The notes: generated from the sequence alone by a model not told the origin. A DNA stretch of 64,000 nt from Isoetes taiwanensis (GCA_021234155.1 JAJEKV010000053.1:936956-1000955); one strand, 5' to 3'; positions 22,281 to 35,099 are shown, counted from the stretch's first letter. A program made the numbers and translations.

Positions 22281-24126
22281 TATTGAGAAGCTTGAAACTT
22301 TCTCAACTAGTGGTTTGTAAAATTTATGAGGAAAACAAGTAACCCAATTCTTTGTCGAAATTTTTTTTATGAGGTATGAGTCCCATTTTCAGTCCGAGTC
22401 CCAAAATGCAAGATTTGTCACTTTAATTAAATACGACTTTTTGCAAGCTATACATATAGAGCCGGCGGATAGGGAAAAGGGGTGAATTAGATTGCTAGCA
22501 TGATAAAGCTATATGATTGTATTTAGAAGGTATTGTGAATTTGAATAGTATGTGATGTGGGCTATACGATGACATTATTAATCTGGGATTGGGATTACTC
22601 AAAGATTTTCACAATTGACGAGAACATTACAATTGCAATGTAGATTTGTTGGATGGTTTTTGTAGTTGTTGGGTGACTTTGACACGAGTGTTGATGTACA
22701 ATTGTGGCCTTTCCAACTTAGTTTTGTAATCAACTAAATATGTAAACTCTTCAAAAATGAGCATTGAATTAAGTAGGCTCAATTTATAAATAACGAAAGT
22801 CTATGCCTTGTAAACATATTGTATAAAGAATTGTATATAGTACAAAACTCATATAAACTTCTCCTTTTATGAAATTGTCGACAAATATGGATCAATAAAA
22901 GCTTTAGATAGCCCTCTAGAATAGAAGCTATTGAAAATTTTATTCAAGATTATGCATGTCCGCTATCAGGTGAGATTGTTTTCTAATTTAGCAAGGCATT
23001 TTTCTAGTATATTTATTTTTAAAAAGTGAAAAAATGAGAAGTATGTTGATATGTGTAGTAATAGGAATGTTAGATAATGTTTTGGATTGCCTCTAGGGGA
23101 GCAAGCCCCTTGTCCATGTGGGTTTATGGCATATTCCAAGTATATGCTAGTATATGCAAGAATATAACAATGACTACTCCAAACTTGCTATAGGGTGTAA
23201 ACTAGCCGGGCCGCTGCCCCAGGCATCCACTTGGAAACTGGCTAACCGGTGCTTAAGAGACTGAGTTGCTACTTTCTTGAAGATCCATTGAAGGCCCGTT
23301 GTGAACAAGTCTCAAACCGAATGCTTCTTAGAGTGATCCGTTTTTTCGTGGGTCATGTCTTTTGTATTGTATGCGATCGAACGTTCTAGGAAACGGCCTA
23401 ACCAGCCTATTGTCCCGGACTCTCTAATTGGACGAGGAAATTTAGATGCGGGGATGCAGATGAGCTCCCTTTATGCCGCACTCGGCCTTCAAGAAAGGAT
23501 ATGCTTTCATCTTGAACAGCCACTCAGATGTTCTTAATCCGATTTTGCATATTTTGAGCTTTGTGGATCGAAACACCGCATATAGCCAATGAGGAAGCTT
23601 TTGGATTTGCCATAGCCTAAAGTGATGATATTTGTTTCTTTATATTTTAGATTAGAAACGCTTTTAGTATTATCACGGAATAGCATATAAGACATATTTT
23701 TTCCGGATCATGTATATTATTCATCACCTCTCATTAATTTATTTTTGCTAATCATTGAATATTTCTTACTTCTTTACTACAAGTTCTCGTCCCTTTCCTA
23801 AAAATTTGAAATTCTACCCATGCCCGATTAAGTTATTTGATTGTTTCAAGTCTAATTAATACGTTGTTGCTCTCATTCTGTTGTCATAATGCATCATCTC
23901 ACTTAAAGAATTATGGGTAGAGCCGCCATGCAACCTAATATGGTAATTTCGCCTAATGTCCCCGCTTGATGGCATTCTTGGTTGTTATATATTTCAAGTT
24001 AAGTAATGTCTTTTTTCTTAGCTTTATTATTGGTGACAAACATGGACTTATTATAGAGAGATATCATATATGCAAATCCTTACTATATTTTAACACTGCT
24101 ATGAGCTAACGCTTTTTGACTTGGCT
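22281..24126. other. spacer, no gene recognised
   Basis: AT-rich DNA with scattered stops in all frames. A 60-codon frame at 23,355-23,537 has no recognisable content. The block around 23,120-23,230 (GGCATATTCCAAGTATATGC and following) resembles 30,055-30,170, suggesting a shared but unidentified repeat. Confidence 0.4.
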
Positions 24127-24420
24127 TTTGGAGAGCTCAAGCCAAGGACAACAAGGGGCTGATCGAAAATGTTGTAGCAGGGCTATGAAATCAAGAAAAG
24201 TGGTTGTTGAAATCATGGAGCTCATTGATCGAGGTTTGCTTGTTCCATTGCGGTGAAATGGCCTTGTTGATAGCCCAATGCCAATTGGATATAATGCAAC
24301 AATATCCGACCCACATATAATGCGTGGTGCCCGCCTTGAGTCTGCTAAAGAATCATCTTCATTTGGAATGAATGCTCCTATGTTGGTTCCAGCAAGTTGA
24401 TATTTTAGAGTCCCAATTAT
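24127..24420 (+). pseudogene. protein-L-isoaspartate O-methyltransferase gene fragment
   Basis: The functional enzyme repairs isoaspartyl residues in damaged proteins using S-adenosylmethionine. The fragment covers only the N-terminal part. Plus-strand pieces read DNKGLIENV, VVEIMELIDRGLLVP and VDSPMPIGYNATIS. The last is a signature of plant PIMT, where it is normally followed by APHMH. Here the APHMH box is altered to a DPHIM-like run and the frame then shifts. The SAM-binding G-x-G motif region is not present. No intron is evident, so this may be a single captured or duplicated exon or a piece of a retrocopy. Confidence 0.75.
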
Positions 24421-25208
24421 GCTTTAGCTAAAAAAATATAAGAGCCCATCTTTATTATCGAGAAAATGGGAAATGTTATTTTCATGTAGCAGTAAAAGAC
24501 TACTATAAATGTTGTCCGTTGGATTCATGGAAAGCATAGATGCAAATAAGTCGAATCGTAATAAGAGTCACGCTTTAGAATTTTTGTAGGGAATGGAAAG
24601 GATAAATGCAAATAAATGAGTAGATAAAAAGTTTTAGGTGAAATGGGGAGGAAGTGAATCAATGAATGTCATGAAAGACATCCGATGTTCCTTTGTCACA
24701 AGAACAAGCTACCTAAAAAGCAAAGATTTGCCTCATGGTTGGTGAGCAAGGTCCGTTGTTGTTGGTATAGAGCACATTCATTCGAGCTGTACGCTTAGTG
24801 GAGAACGAAATGTAGCAAGGCATCACATCTTTTTGGAAGTCGGGTTGTTTGTCCTCGCATGTAGGAGGTAACAAATTTATAGCATATACGTAATATGGAT
24901 GAAGAATATATCTATAGAAATTTGTATATGACATTTTTATATTGTGAATATTGTAAAGATGGGCAAAGGGGTGGGCCGTAACATGCCCCATATGAAGCTA
25001 TTCATGTGCATGCAAGAGCATAAAAATTCCACATGCCCTAATGGAGCGCTTAAAATCTGGTGGAGGAAATGGTGAGCCTTGGTAGGTGTTTTTCGGGGAT
25101 CCGTGGTGGTTGACAAAGGACCTGATGGGAAACTTAACCAATCCATCTAATAAGTTCTCAGAAGATATGTTCCACTCACAAGTCGACTCCCCAAAGCCCG
25201 CGGGCTAT
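24421..25208. other. spacer
   Basis: No gene recognised. Short frames on the minus strand (24,713-25,146) show no family resemblance. Confidence 0.4.
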
Positions 25209-25296
25209 TAATAATAGAATAGAATAGAATAGAATAGAATAGGTTTTTTAGCGTCCACGGAGACCAATTGGCCTATGGGACCCAAACAAAAAGAGA
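25209..25296 (-). mobile_element. 3' end of an RTE-like LINE, reverse orientation
   Basis: (AATAG)n followed by a block containing GCGTCCACGG-AGACCAATTGG and GGGACCCAAACAAAAAG. It is the reverse complement of the tail of the longer LINE at 28,407-28,498, including its pentamer run. It is therefore best read as a severely 5'-truncated minus-strand copy. Confidence 0.85.
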
Positions 25297-26059
25297 GCAG
25301 CAAGCGTATTACTAACAGGAAGTTGTGCCATGTATACATAGGCATTTCCACAGCTATTAACGACATGCTAAATTGTGGTATCATCATGTATATATATAGG
25401 CATTTTTGGTGTTGTCATTCTTTAGAGTTCTAGGTTGCTGTATATACCTTCGTAAATGTGGAAGTCCAATTTTTGTTTACTGCTGCTTCTGGAATGATAA
25501 TATGGAATGAGACACCTTCTAGGCATTTTGGTTGTGGTGTAATCGTGACATATTTTACAATTGCATGTAATTTACGAGATATTTTATTCCTTTTTTTGAT
25601 TTATAAGTCCAATATTAGTTTGAAGAGCCAAGATAAGGATAGTTGATCGCTTTTACCAAGCTTAAGTAGCGGTTTTTTGCAAAACTTGGTTAAGGTTTAT
25701 GTGCTCACGAGAATTATGTAACCGTGATATATTGCCAAAATTTGCAATGTGCGCTTGAAATATGTGTGTTCTCAGAGAGTAGATTTGACTAGGCGCCTCT
25801 TTATCTCCAATTATTCTAATACAACATCCCAAAGACGTGTTGTAGTCCTATGCTTGCTTAAAAAGACACCAAGGATCATCGTGGGTGTCCGAGAGATCAT
25901 GTTCTTATTAGTCAATGCCCGCTCTTCTTATGCATAACTATCTAGCCTGGATCATGAAGGTCATAATAACGAACATGCCCAAGATGAGAGAACATAGAAA
26001 TCTGATGTCGAGAAAAATAGATGCTGATAAACTACTGTGCATGGCAATTCCTTCTGAGG
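25297..26059. other. spacer between LINE copies
   Basis: AT-rich DNA with a few 60-codon frames of no recognised content. Confidence 0.4.
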
Positions 26060-28498
26060 TTCTTTTTTTTTTTTTTTAAAGGCCATGGATGAAATGGAGT
26101 GTCGTTGTTCGAGCTCAAACGACACCCCGAAGTCATCGATCCCACCCTCCCCGCCTACAGGCCGGGCCCAATAATACCTTCTTTCTCAAGAACAAGAAGG
26201 CCGTGATACCTCACAGAGCATCGCGAACGATGTTTGGTCTCCCCGATGCGGACTCCAAAGACATCTCGAGAAGGGTCTTGAACAAGCACCGCGACCCGCC
26301 AGGGGAACATCACCTTGGAGCAATGGGTACAAAGATTTGCAAATGCCTTTTACGATTCGCCGGACCTGATCCCTCCATGAGATAGGCATGGTTCTCGTTA
26401 TCGAGGGGATGTCATCATGGGCCTACAACGCCTAGCTAATGGGAAGCAGATTTAGATGGCATGCAAAAGCGTAACTTCAAATGGGCCGGGCCTCCATCGG
26501 GTGCCTATCCTCACCAAGATTGTTCAATAAAGCATTGCGAAGGCTTCCCTCCGAATGGACCACTAGTAGAGTTGTGCCCATATACAAAGTGGGGACCCTC
26601 AATGCCCGCCAACTACCGCATTTATTATGGTCGGCTCTCTTTGCAAAATCATATCGGCATCCTTGAATAGCGTGACAATATGGGCAGAGGAAACGGATGT
26701 GCGAAGCCTTACAGGCGTGTTTCCGGGTCCAAATACTCCACCATTGATTATATTTTCACTCTACGCACATTGATTGAAGATAAAGAGTGAATCGGCCCGG
26801 TAACCTCGCATCGTTGTTTCGTGGATTTTGCAAAAGCTTTCGACCACGCATCGCCACGCGACAAGCTATGGGACAGATTATTGCGGCACGGGGACCCCCT
26901 TGACTTGCACGCAGTATATAGGCTATACGCAGGCATGCTCAGTCCAGATCACATCGTCGGCCACGCAAGTGAATCGGGTGAGCATCGGGAGTGCGCCGGG
27001 GGTTGCCCCCCTCCCCCACACTCTTTGGCCTATACATTGATCAATTGGAAGATTGGCTCTCTCCGAGCATAGAGGTGCGGGCACACATCTCATGCATCAC
27101 ACAATCCAAAGAACTCATATATGCCGACGATGTCAACCTCTCGCCTATACCCCAGGACATGCAACGCCACCGGATGCTTTGACACTTTTGCCAATTCAAT
27201 CGGGTGCGAAGTTAACTTGGCCAAAACTAGGGTGTCGCTAGTTGCATCATCCCGTCGGCCAAGGCTTCCCTCATTCACTTACCAGGGGCAAGAGGTAGAG
27301 GTGGTAGAGGACTTACAAGTACTTGGGGATCGAAGTTCTCAACTACCACCCATTGGGATGGCTATCATCGCTGCGTGTCACGCTGGGTTGAAAACACTAT
27401 ATGCCATGCGCAACAACAGCCACAAGGGAAGAGTTGTATGCCCGGGCCACCACCACACTTGTTTGGGCCTTGGTCGAGCCGGGTCCTTTTGTATGGGGCG
27501 TATGTAGGGTCCCGTATCCCTCAACACCTGAATGACCTCGAAAGCAAAGTGCGTAAAGCCTTCTTGGCACGTGGCCCCGGGGTGAAGTCCACAGCCTGCA
27601 CTGATCCTACCCGTGAGACAAGCTTTCTACCCTTCAATGGGCTGCATTGAACGCCATGTCGATTACTTCCAAAAGGTGGTCGCTATGTATGATACATGCT
27701 TGCCCCCACCTTTGCTTTGGCTTACACGACGATGGGTCCCCATTGCCCGAACTCACTGAAAAAACAAGCAAGCTCGCTGGTTCTCACGCCGGGTGTGCGT
27801 GCAAATGATGCCCCGTGTCGACAAAGAAAGATCGCGAGGCACTTAAACCGTAACCTAGATGCTACTTTCCTCTCAAGCTCCTCGATGTGATGCTCCGACG
27901 CATTTTTGCAGCTAGCACACCACGCTGAACAAGTCAACTCCTAGGCTCACAAGAGGCTCACATTAAGTATTTGTACACCCAAATGCCCATGAAGAAGCAA
28001 TTGCATTTATAGCTTCCATTCACATGGGTGCACACACCACCTCCGTGACGGAAACATGTATGCTTGGGCTGGAAGCACGAGAGCAAAGGCTTTTCGGGGT
28101 GTTGCCACCCGGTAATGCCATTGAGGATGAATGTCATGCCCTCCAGATTCCTTCAAAGATTTTTGCCCATATCCGAGCCATATGTTCGACACCTAGTGCC
28201 CGGCCAGCCGCTGCACCGCTTATTGACTACTTGCCATGTGGGTTTGTTGGGGTCATACCTCTAGGAGGTTATGGATGCACCGGGGATGGTATTGAACTGC
28301 CTTATACATTTGTACACAGGCCAAAGATGCTTATTATGCTAAGGTTTTTCCTCAAAAACTTCTTCGGGCGGGGTTTTTAATCCCGCCAAGAATACGCTTT
28401 GTCGCGCTTCTTTTTGTTTGGGTCCCATAGGCCAATTGGTCTCCCCGTGGACGCTAAAAACCTATTCTATTCTATTCTATTCTATTCTATTCTATTCT
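26060..28498 (+). mobile_element. RTE-like LINE with degenerate RT
   Basis: A plus-strand LINE ORF2 relic. RT signals in order: a YKVG...PANYR block near 26,590-26,620, LRTLIED near 26,765, VDFAKAFDHASPRDKLW near 26,820-26,872, FGLYIDQLEDWL near 27,023, IYADDV near 27,117 (the catalytic YADD), FANSIGCEVNLAKT near 27,190 and FTYQGQEVEV near 27,277. A Cys/His-poor C-terminal part (AIEDECHAL near 28,118, FAHIRA near 28,160) follows. The 3' end is the tail block with (TTCTA)n at 28,465-28,498. A microsatellite tail instead of poly(A) fits the RTE group. The endonuclease was not identified and frames are broken. Confidence 0.82.
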
Positions 28499-31339
28499 TT
28501 ATCCATTGAAACTAATGTCTCCTTCGGATCTAAATAGATTCAAAGTTCTTTGTAAAACAACATGCAAATTCTCTCATGCGTATGCCATTAGCTCTAAATC
28601 TTTCAAGCATGTCACTGTGTTTCGATGTTGAAGCAATTGCCAAAGGTCGGATCAATAAGAAAAATTATTGTGGATCTATCTATAGAAGGGAGCACCTCGT
28701 GATGTCCCCAAAATTATTGTCCGACTTAATTCAAAGTTGCCTGGGAAATTGGTACCTCTTATATTGACTTACTTTATTCAATGTTTCTGGTTTGCCGAGA
28801 TCCTTTATGCCGTGTTTTATTATGTTGCACTTGGCTATGATTACCTGGTTAGCAAAATCTTCGGGATAGACCTCGCTTCCAAAAGTCCAAATCCAATGAA
28901 TCCATGCCCCATCAAATCCTACCCCGCCATAGCACATATTCCAAGCACGATCCTCTTGCTTGCTTTATCAAACGCTATGAATATTGGCTACTTTATAGTA
29001 CCCTTTGTCGCTTATGTGGTGTAATCCCAAAAGTTGGTAATTCCATCCCCTGAGAATAACCAAACGGTCATGATTGTGCCACGACCCATAATGAGGATAA
29101 CTTCATTTTCAACCCCTTGTAGATGCTGGTATTTCATTTTGGGCTTTGCCAAGTGTTACATACCATGCGTAGATGCCCCACCTTGGTAGTACTCTTCTTC
29201 CTACTTGGCGGAGGCTCTATGTGGCCATAATACCCTCACAGATTTTTGCCTTCTTAACAAGTAGATTGTAAACATGCTAATAGGATTATTCATGATGTTT
29301 GAAGTGCTTTGAGAATGCTTTATGACATATAAAGGAAAAAAAAAGGTAGGTGTTTATTCTTTTGCGCATCTAAGTTTGTTGGGACCGTAATTCATGAAGG
29401 CATGAAGTCTATTGTTGCTTTTATTACATTTTGCTTTTGGAGATAAATGCAATCTCTTGATTGATCCGTTGAATATTAATAGTCTTGGTCATCTTTTATT
29501 TAAATATGTGTACATGTAATCTCTCTCGTTATGGACATCGATGTCGCTTTTTTTGTAAGCTAAAAACTCAATGGAATTTGTAGTTATACACTTAGGGTAT
29601 GGTCTCCATGTTTTGCTACAAGTGACTTAAGAGGCAATCATAAAAAATAGAGACACCACAAAAAGTCAAAATTTGTTAATAACGTTTTGGATAATGCTTA
29701 TTCATTTGCATTTCATATGAACCCAAACCGCCCCCGATTCTACATATCTACAAAAACTAGACTAGGCAAAATAATGGGGGTCTCATGGCAAGGAATGTAC
29801 ATCCTCTTCTTCAAAGCTTTTAAGGGAATTTTAAGAGTCAAACATGGCAGCATTTCTACATCCCCAATTTTCACATGCACGGTCCTCCGCCAAACAAACA
29901 TGGGAAAGAGGAATTATGGCACTTTTAGTGAGGATCCACTCATCGCCAGAAGTTGAACCCATAAATAGTGGTAGTTGGGCCCTATTATAGTGTAGTAAAA
30001 TCTTAACTATTGCTTTTTGAGTTGACTCTAAGGGGCAAACTCTCGCTCGTGGTGGATTTTGGTATATTCTAGGTATAGCGCCAATATATGCCCGAATATA
30101 CCAAAACCAAACTAAATCCGCCTGTCGCTTGTAAATTGCCTGGCCACCCCCTTTTGATGGGTTGTCATTCTAGAAACAAATAACTCCACCCGGCCAAGAA
30201 AGGATCTCGCCATCTTGAATAATATGGCATGCTCAGTCGCTATGTCGTGATCTTCGTAATGCGCGGTTCGAGGCCGTTTCTATCGATTTTCTCATGCTAG
30301 TAAGTTTAACTTCTCCTTCCTAATTTCATAATCATTCTTACGAATTTTAGCTATACATTCAAAACTCCAAAATTATTAGCATTTACATATTCTATCAAAA
30401 GTCTAAAGTTATTACCGCTTTTACATATTCGATCACCATTTTCGGGCCAAGGGTATGACCTATGTACTATTTAAGAGCTTTAAAATGTCATGTATTAGCT
30501 TCAAAATGGCATGCTATTAGGTTAATGGATGAAGGCAATATAAGGTCAAATGACTTTAGTAACCTACAAGTATGAGTTGCTTATAATTTTAACATCCATA
30601 GACTAATTACTAAAATTGCGTAACAAATCTTCTTGGGCTAAGAAAATGGCACCATGTTTTTTGTAGCATTCACTGTGGCCTCGCACAAAAGAAAAAAAGG
30701 CTCAACATGAAACAACGAAAACAAAAACTATAAAAACACCCCTCTCATGCCAACCGGAGAGCAACCCCTCGGAACATCACCTTATTTTTTCTTCTCCACC
30801 TTATTATCTCCATTGAGAGTGGATAGCATCAGAGTTCTCAACATTGGAAGGAGCAGACTATTATTGCAACCTTTTACCAAGATTCAAGCACAATAGGAAC
30901 AACATTTCTTTTCCAGATTCTAAAATAGATTAAATAATTGCCAGCCTATGCTTGTTGTGCCCGGCCGCATGATTTGTTGGTATGTCGCAACTTGAGTTGC
31001 ATCAACGCTTCCACCTCCCAAAGGCTTTGTGGCTATCAGAAAGCAACTTATGTGCACTAAAGGTCAAGATCAGAAGGGTGGTGAATATTTGTAAATGCAC
31101 CACCAAGATAGGTATGTGCGATCGCCATGTGTGTATATGGCATGTGCGCCCATGTCCTTGTAAGTTGTAGTAGAAATTAGGTTCCAAATGCGCCGTCCCC
31201 ATATCCCTTAGAGAGTTGTTGCATCCAAATTCTCTCCCCGACAACATAATAGCACAAATAAGAAAATTTATTTTACAAAGACGTAAAATGCTAATTATAA
31301 AGGTGCACACTTATTTTACCGGCCACTTGAAAAAACATA
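28499..31339. other. spacer, no gene recognised
   Basis: AT-rich sequence. Open frames of 60-102 codons occur at 28,576-28,767, 28,737-29,024, 29,687-29,956 and 31,002-31,310, but none shows a family signature that I can defend. The 95-codon frame at 28,737 is hydrophobic. Confidence 0.4.
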
Positions 31340-32566
31340 CATATTCCTTTTTATTCGTGAAGTGAACCACTAACATCATATATATGGTAGAGTTGGTCAG
31401 CTGGAAGTGATGGGGGTAGTTGTGCATCCTGACATACTGGTGGCATAACTTCCATACCCTTCAACAACAACAAATCCTGGTGCAATACCTGCAACTGCAC
31501 CTGGTTTATGCTGAGAGAAGGGGCTTTCAAATGACTCCATAGATGCAACGATAGGAGGATACACAAAATTTGTTATTTTTTACATCCGGCTATACGTGGC
31601 AAGGACAGGAGTAGAAACTGGAATGGCATGCTTGTGCATAAAATCATGCACATGATTTGCATTGTCTTCTTTGACTTGCATTCTTTCATCAAATCCTCCT
31701 TCTCACTCAAGTTTCTCATTCTGCAAATATGCTTCCGTAGTTAAATGAAAACCTGGGCCTTTTAATACATGTTGAATCAAATCAACATGGCTGCACTGAA
31801 CTCAGAATCAAATCATCTTAAGTTTCCTTGTCAATGTATACATGTGTTCAATTATCAACCTGGGGCTCTGCCCTGAATTCAGAGTTAAATCATAGGTTCC
31901 CTATCAAATGCATCTCATTGGAGATCTAAATTACAAAAGATACACAAAGTTTTCAAAGGACAGAAAAACCTTGTCAATGAATCTATAGAATTAAAATATT
32001 TTATGTGACCTATCAATTTACAATGCATAAGTTGTCTAACAGCCAAAGCTATCCTATAAGTCCGTAATGAATGTTACCCTCGCGGAAGTTACATGCTTCA
32101 AGATTTTAGATGTTTTAACAATCGAAGATAACCTATTTCGGAATGAATATTTCCTATTGTCATAAGAATATTATGAGAGGAAGCAGCCTTATGGGTATGC
32201 TATTGCCCTAAGGCTCATGCAGAGAGTGCATGAAGAAGACATTAAGCTCTAAATATGACAAAATCAGGCATGTATTATGCTAGCTTTCAAACTCAATACC
32301 CATTGAAGTAATTCTTTGCCAAGATAAATGCTCGACCAAAACATTCCGTAAGTTTATAAACTAAGACAATAAATTTGTTATGTAATAGCAAAGAATAATG
32401 GGTTCTTGATGGTGCACCAAGAAGGAATCTAGCGATGCCAAAATGAAATCAAGAAATTTAAAACTCTGTTAGTTTGCTTATTTTATGCGTAGTTTTCCCC
32501 CGCCATATCTCACAACCACATATGAAAGCCATATTTCATGCAACAGCTTCCATTTCTTTTTGTAAT
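31340..32566. other. spacer with a weak minus-strand coding signal
   Basis: Minus-strand frames at about 31,740-31,360 are locally protein-like (one reads NANHVHDFMHKHAIPVSTP, another PPVCQDAQLPPSLPADQLYH). They overlap in different frames and no family could be assigned. They may be a decayed exon. The remainder is AT-rich. Confidence 0.3.
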
Positions 32567-33185
32567 CGCCAAAGATCTTTGAAAGTCCAAGTCAATGCGA
32601 TTCGCTGGAGAAAGCTCCAAAAATGGCTTATCAAGGATACTTCACAAATCGAAGAGCAAGAGGAAAAATGGCGTAAGAGAGTAATGAGAGAGAACCTTTA
32701 TGTCCAAAAATTCATTGCACTTTGATCGCTACTTTGTGGTAGGATCTCGAACGGTTCAACAAATGGGTACTTGCACCGCAGGCCATGCTCAAAGAAGAGG
32801 AATTTTGGTCGACGTGGCATGGAAGGTTGAGTGACCGAAAGTGCCTATGTGTATAGGGTAGAATTGCACCTAAAAATCGCACCTCCTGGGGTTCCAAATT
32901 TTGCACCGCCAAAGATCTTTGAAAGTCCAAGTCAATGCGCATTCGCGGTTGAGAAATCTCCAAAAAATGGCTTATCAAGGATACATACCAAATCAAGAGC
33001 AAGAGGAAAAAATGCGTAATAAGAATAATGAGAGAACCTTCGTGGTCCGAAATTCATTGGGACTTGATCTCCGCCTGGGTGGATCCGGACGGCTCAACAG
33101 GGGTACTTGAGTAACCCTGAGGCCTGAGGCCATGCTCTGGAGAAGAGGAATTTTTGCTGATGTGGCGTAGAAGGTTGAGTGACGG
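32567..33185 (+). repeat. 340-bp spaced direct duplication upstream of GPN1
   Basis: The segment 32,567-32,837 recurs at 32,907-33,185. Both start CGCCAAAGATCTTTGAAAGT and both include ATGGCTTATCAAGGATAC, a GAGCAAGAGGAAAAA block, and GGTTGAGTGAC at the end. Divergence is moderate and includes indels. The second copy ends about 200 bp before the GPN1 start codon, so it lies in that gene's promoter region. Confidence 0.85.
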
Positions 33186-33355
33186 GGTGTTTACGTCCCT
33201 CAGGTTAGCAACCTGCTAAATAGAAGTAAAGATAAATGTTTTTATGAACACGTGGCGCCATCGAAATGATCGTAGGTGGCTATCCCCCTAAAAACCACCC
33301 AAAGAAATAACATTGGAACTAGGCCTATTCAACATTCTGGCTGTCTGGAACTTCT

Positions 33356-33367
33356 AAACCCTAAACC
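33356..33367 (+). promoter_or_regulatory. telo-box
   Basis: AAACCCTAAACC lies 22 bp upstream of the GPN1 start codon. Telo-boxes (AAACCCTAA) are common close to the transcription start of plant genes for translation, ribosome biogenesis and other growth-linked functions, where they act with other sites in dividing cells. A role here is inferred from position. Confidence 0.65.
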
Positions 33368-33388
33368 TCAGTTTCTGTCGCAAGCAGG

Positions 33389-35099
33389 ATGAGCAGCGGC
33401 CAGCTCTCAGAAGAAGAGAATGAGGACGAGCCTATGCTTTCCGAGACAGAGGGCAGCAGCGATTACGGTGATCATGAACATGTCCGTCAAATGTTAGCAG
33501 AATTAGAACCCAGAGATAAGCAGCCTGCGTTGGAGTTGGGCGAAAATTCAAGGAATGAAACTAAAAAGAGGGAAACCTGTAGTCATTGTCGTCATAGGAA
33601 TGGCAGGTATGTCCATGTAAATTGTTACTTTGTTTATCTTGCTTCACTCATTTAATGAAGGACGCGATATGCTCTGCCTATTTGTTAATAGGGTTCTGCC
33701 AAAATTTATAAGTGATTTAGCATTATCCTTGCCTTTGCGCAGGAAGTGGAAAGACCACGTTACTTCATCGTCTTGTAGCATATTCATATAGCACAGGAAA
33801 GAGAGCTTATGTTCTGAACTTGATCCTGCGGTCCTATCGTTACCATTTACAGCAAACATTGATATACGTGATACTGTGAACTACAAGAACGTGATGAAAG
33901 AATATCATCTTGGTCCAAATGGCGCCATTCTCACCTCGTTAAATCTTTTGCAACTAAATTTGATGAGGTTTATATCACTTATTTCTTTGTCATTTCTTAT
34001 TGATTTAAAATGTCATATAATGAAGTTGATGATTATAGGTGGTGGGTCTTATTGAAAAACGGGCAAATGAACTCGATTACGTCTTTGTAGATACTCCTGG
34101 ACAGATTGAGATATTTACATGGTCAGCCTCTGGGGCCATTATCACTGAAGCATTTGCATCTACCTTCCCAACAATGGTTACATATGTTGTGGACACTCCA
34201 CGCCTACAAGCCCTGTAACATTCATGAGTAATATGCTGTATGTTTGCAGTATTTTGTACAAAACGAGGTTACCGCTCTTGTTGTCTTTTAATAAAATAGA
34301 CGTGGCACAACATACCACTGCATTAGAGGTATGTGTTCATTCTGTTACTGTTAATTTTGTTCATTTATATTCCACAAGGTTAGGCATTTGAAATTCTTTT
34401 AACCATTCGAAAATTATTTTTATACTCTGGAAGTGTTTAGTGCAAACACAAGATAGAGCCTGTCTTAGACTGCAACAATGTCTGAGGGATTCTGCTTAAT
34501 AAGTAGCTTTTGCATTTGTAATTAACACAATGGAAGAACAGTAAACTTAGTTGCTGTCTGTTCTGGATGTCTCTTATGCTTGTATGCTACTGGTCCTAAA
34601 TGGTAAAGTTTCTATTGCAGTGGATGCAAGACTTTGAGAAGTTTCAGGAAGCTGTGGAATCTGATACTTCATATGCGATCTAGTCTGAGCAGGAGTCTCT
34701 GCCTTGTTTTAGATGAATTTATGGCAACCTCCGTAATGTTGGCGCCTCAGCAGTTACAGGAGCAGGAATGAAGGATTTTTTAATGCCGTGGAGGGCTGTG
34801 CAGATGAGTATATGAAGGAGTATTGGTATGCTTTTCTTTGAAGTTTGAAGTTCTTTTAAATCGTTTTAAACTTTTTTCAGTTGGGAATGATTATCTTTTC
34901 CTGGTCAGGGTTGAACTTGAAAAGAGACGGGCTGAAAAGCTGCGCTTTAGAAGAAGAACTAACAAAGGCAAATCTAGACATGCTTCATAACGATATTGAA
35001 GAATCAAGGGGTGAAAGACTTGTTTTGAGTTCTGCTAATCCAAGAAGGCTTGACAGTGAGCACCTGGAGGAAGAGGAAATGGAGGCAGATTCGATGTAG
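33389..35099 (+). pseudogene. GPN1: GPN-loop GTPase 1 (GPN1/QQT2 type), five exons with frameshifts
   Basis: GPN1 is a small GTPase needed for assembly and nuclear import of RNA polymerase II; its Arabidopsis relative is QQT2. Exons inferred from GT-AG sites and reading frame: 33,389-33,606, 33,743-33,967, 34,039-34,328, 34,621-34,825 and 34,919-35,099. Together they encode about 373 residues, close to the family length. Visible motifs: GMAGSGKTT P-loop across intron 1, DPAV and DIRDTV in exon 2, the diagnostic GPN triplet (GGTCCAAAT near 33,912), VDTPGQIE in exon 3, FNKIDVA for guanine recognition, and an acidic C-terminus. The frame is broken by about eight single-base indels: +1 near 33,560, -1 near 33,822, 33,949, 34,194, 34,730 and 34,780, one near 34,680, and +1 near 34,949. 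Several are in homopolymers. All five splice boundaries and nearly all codons are otherwise conserved. It is either a young pseudogene or a functional gene with consensus errors. Confidence 0.88.

Noticed and set aside
25209-28498. A single DNA transposon with 85-bp terminal inverted repeats
   Set aside because: The repeated block ends in a LINE-type microsatellite tail and occurs alone at 46,931. The segment between has LINE RT and no transposase.
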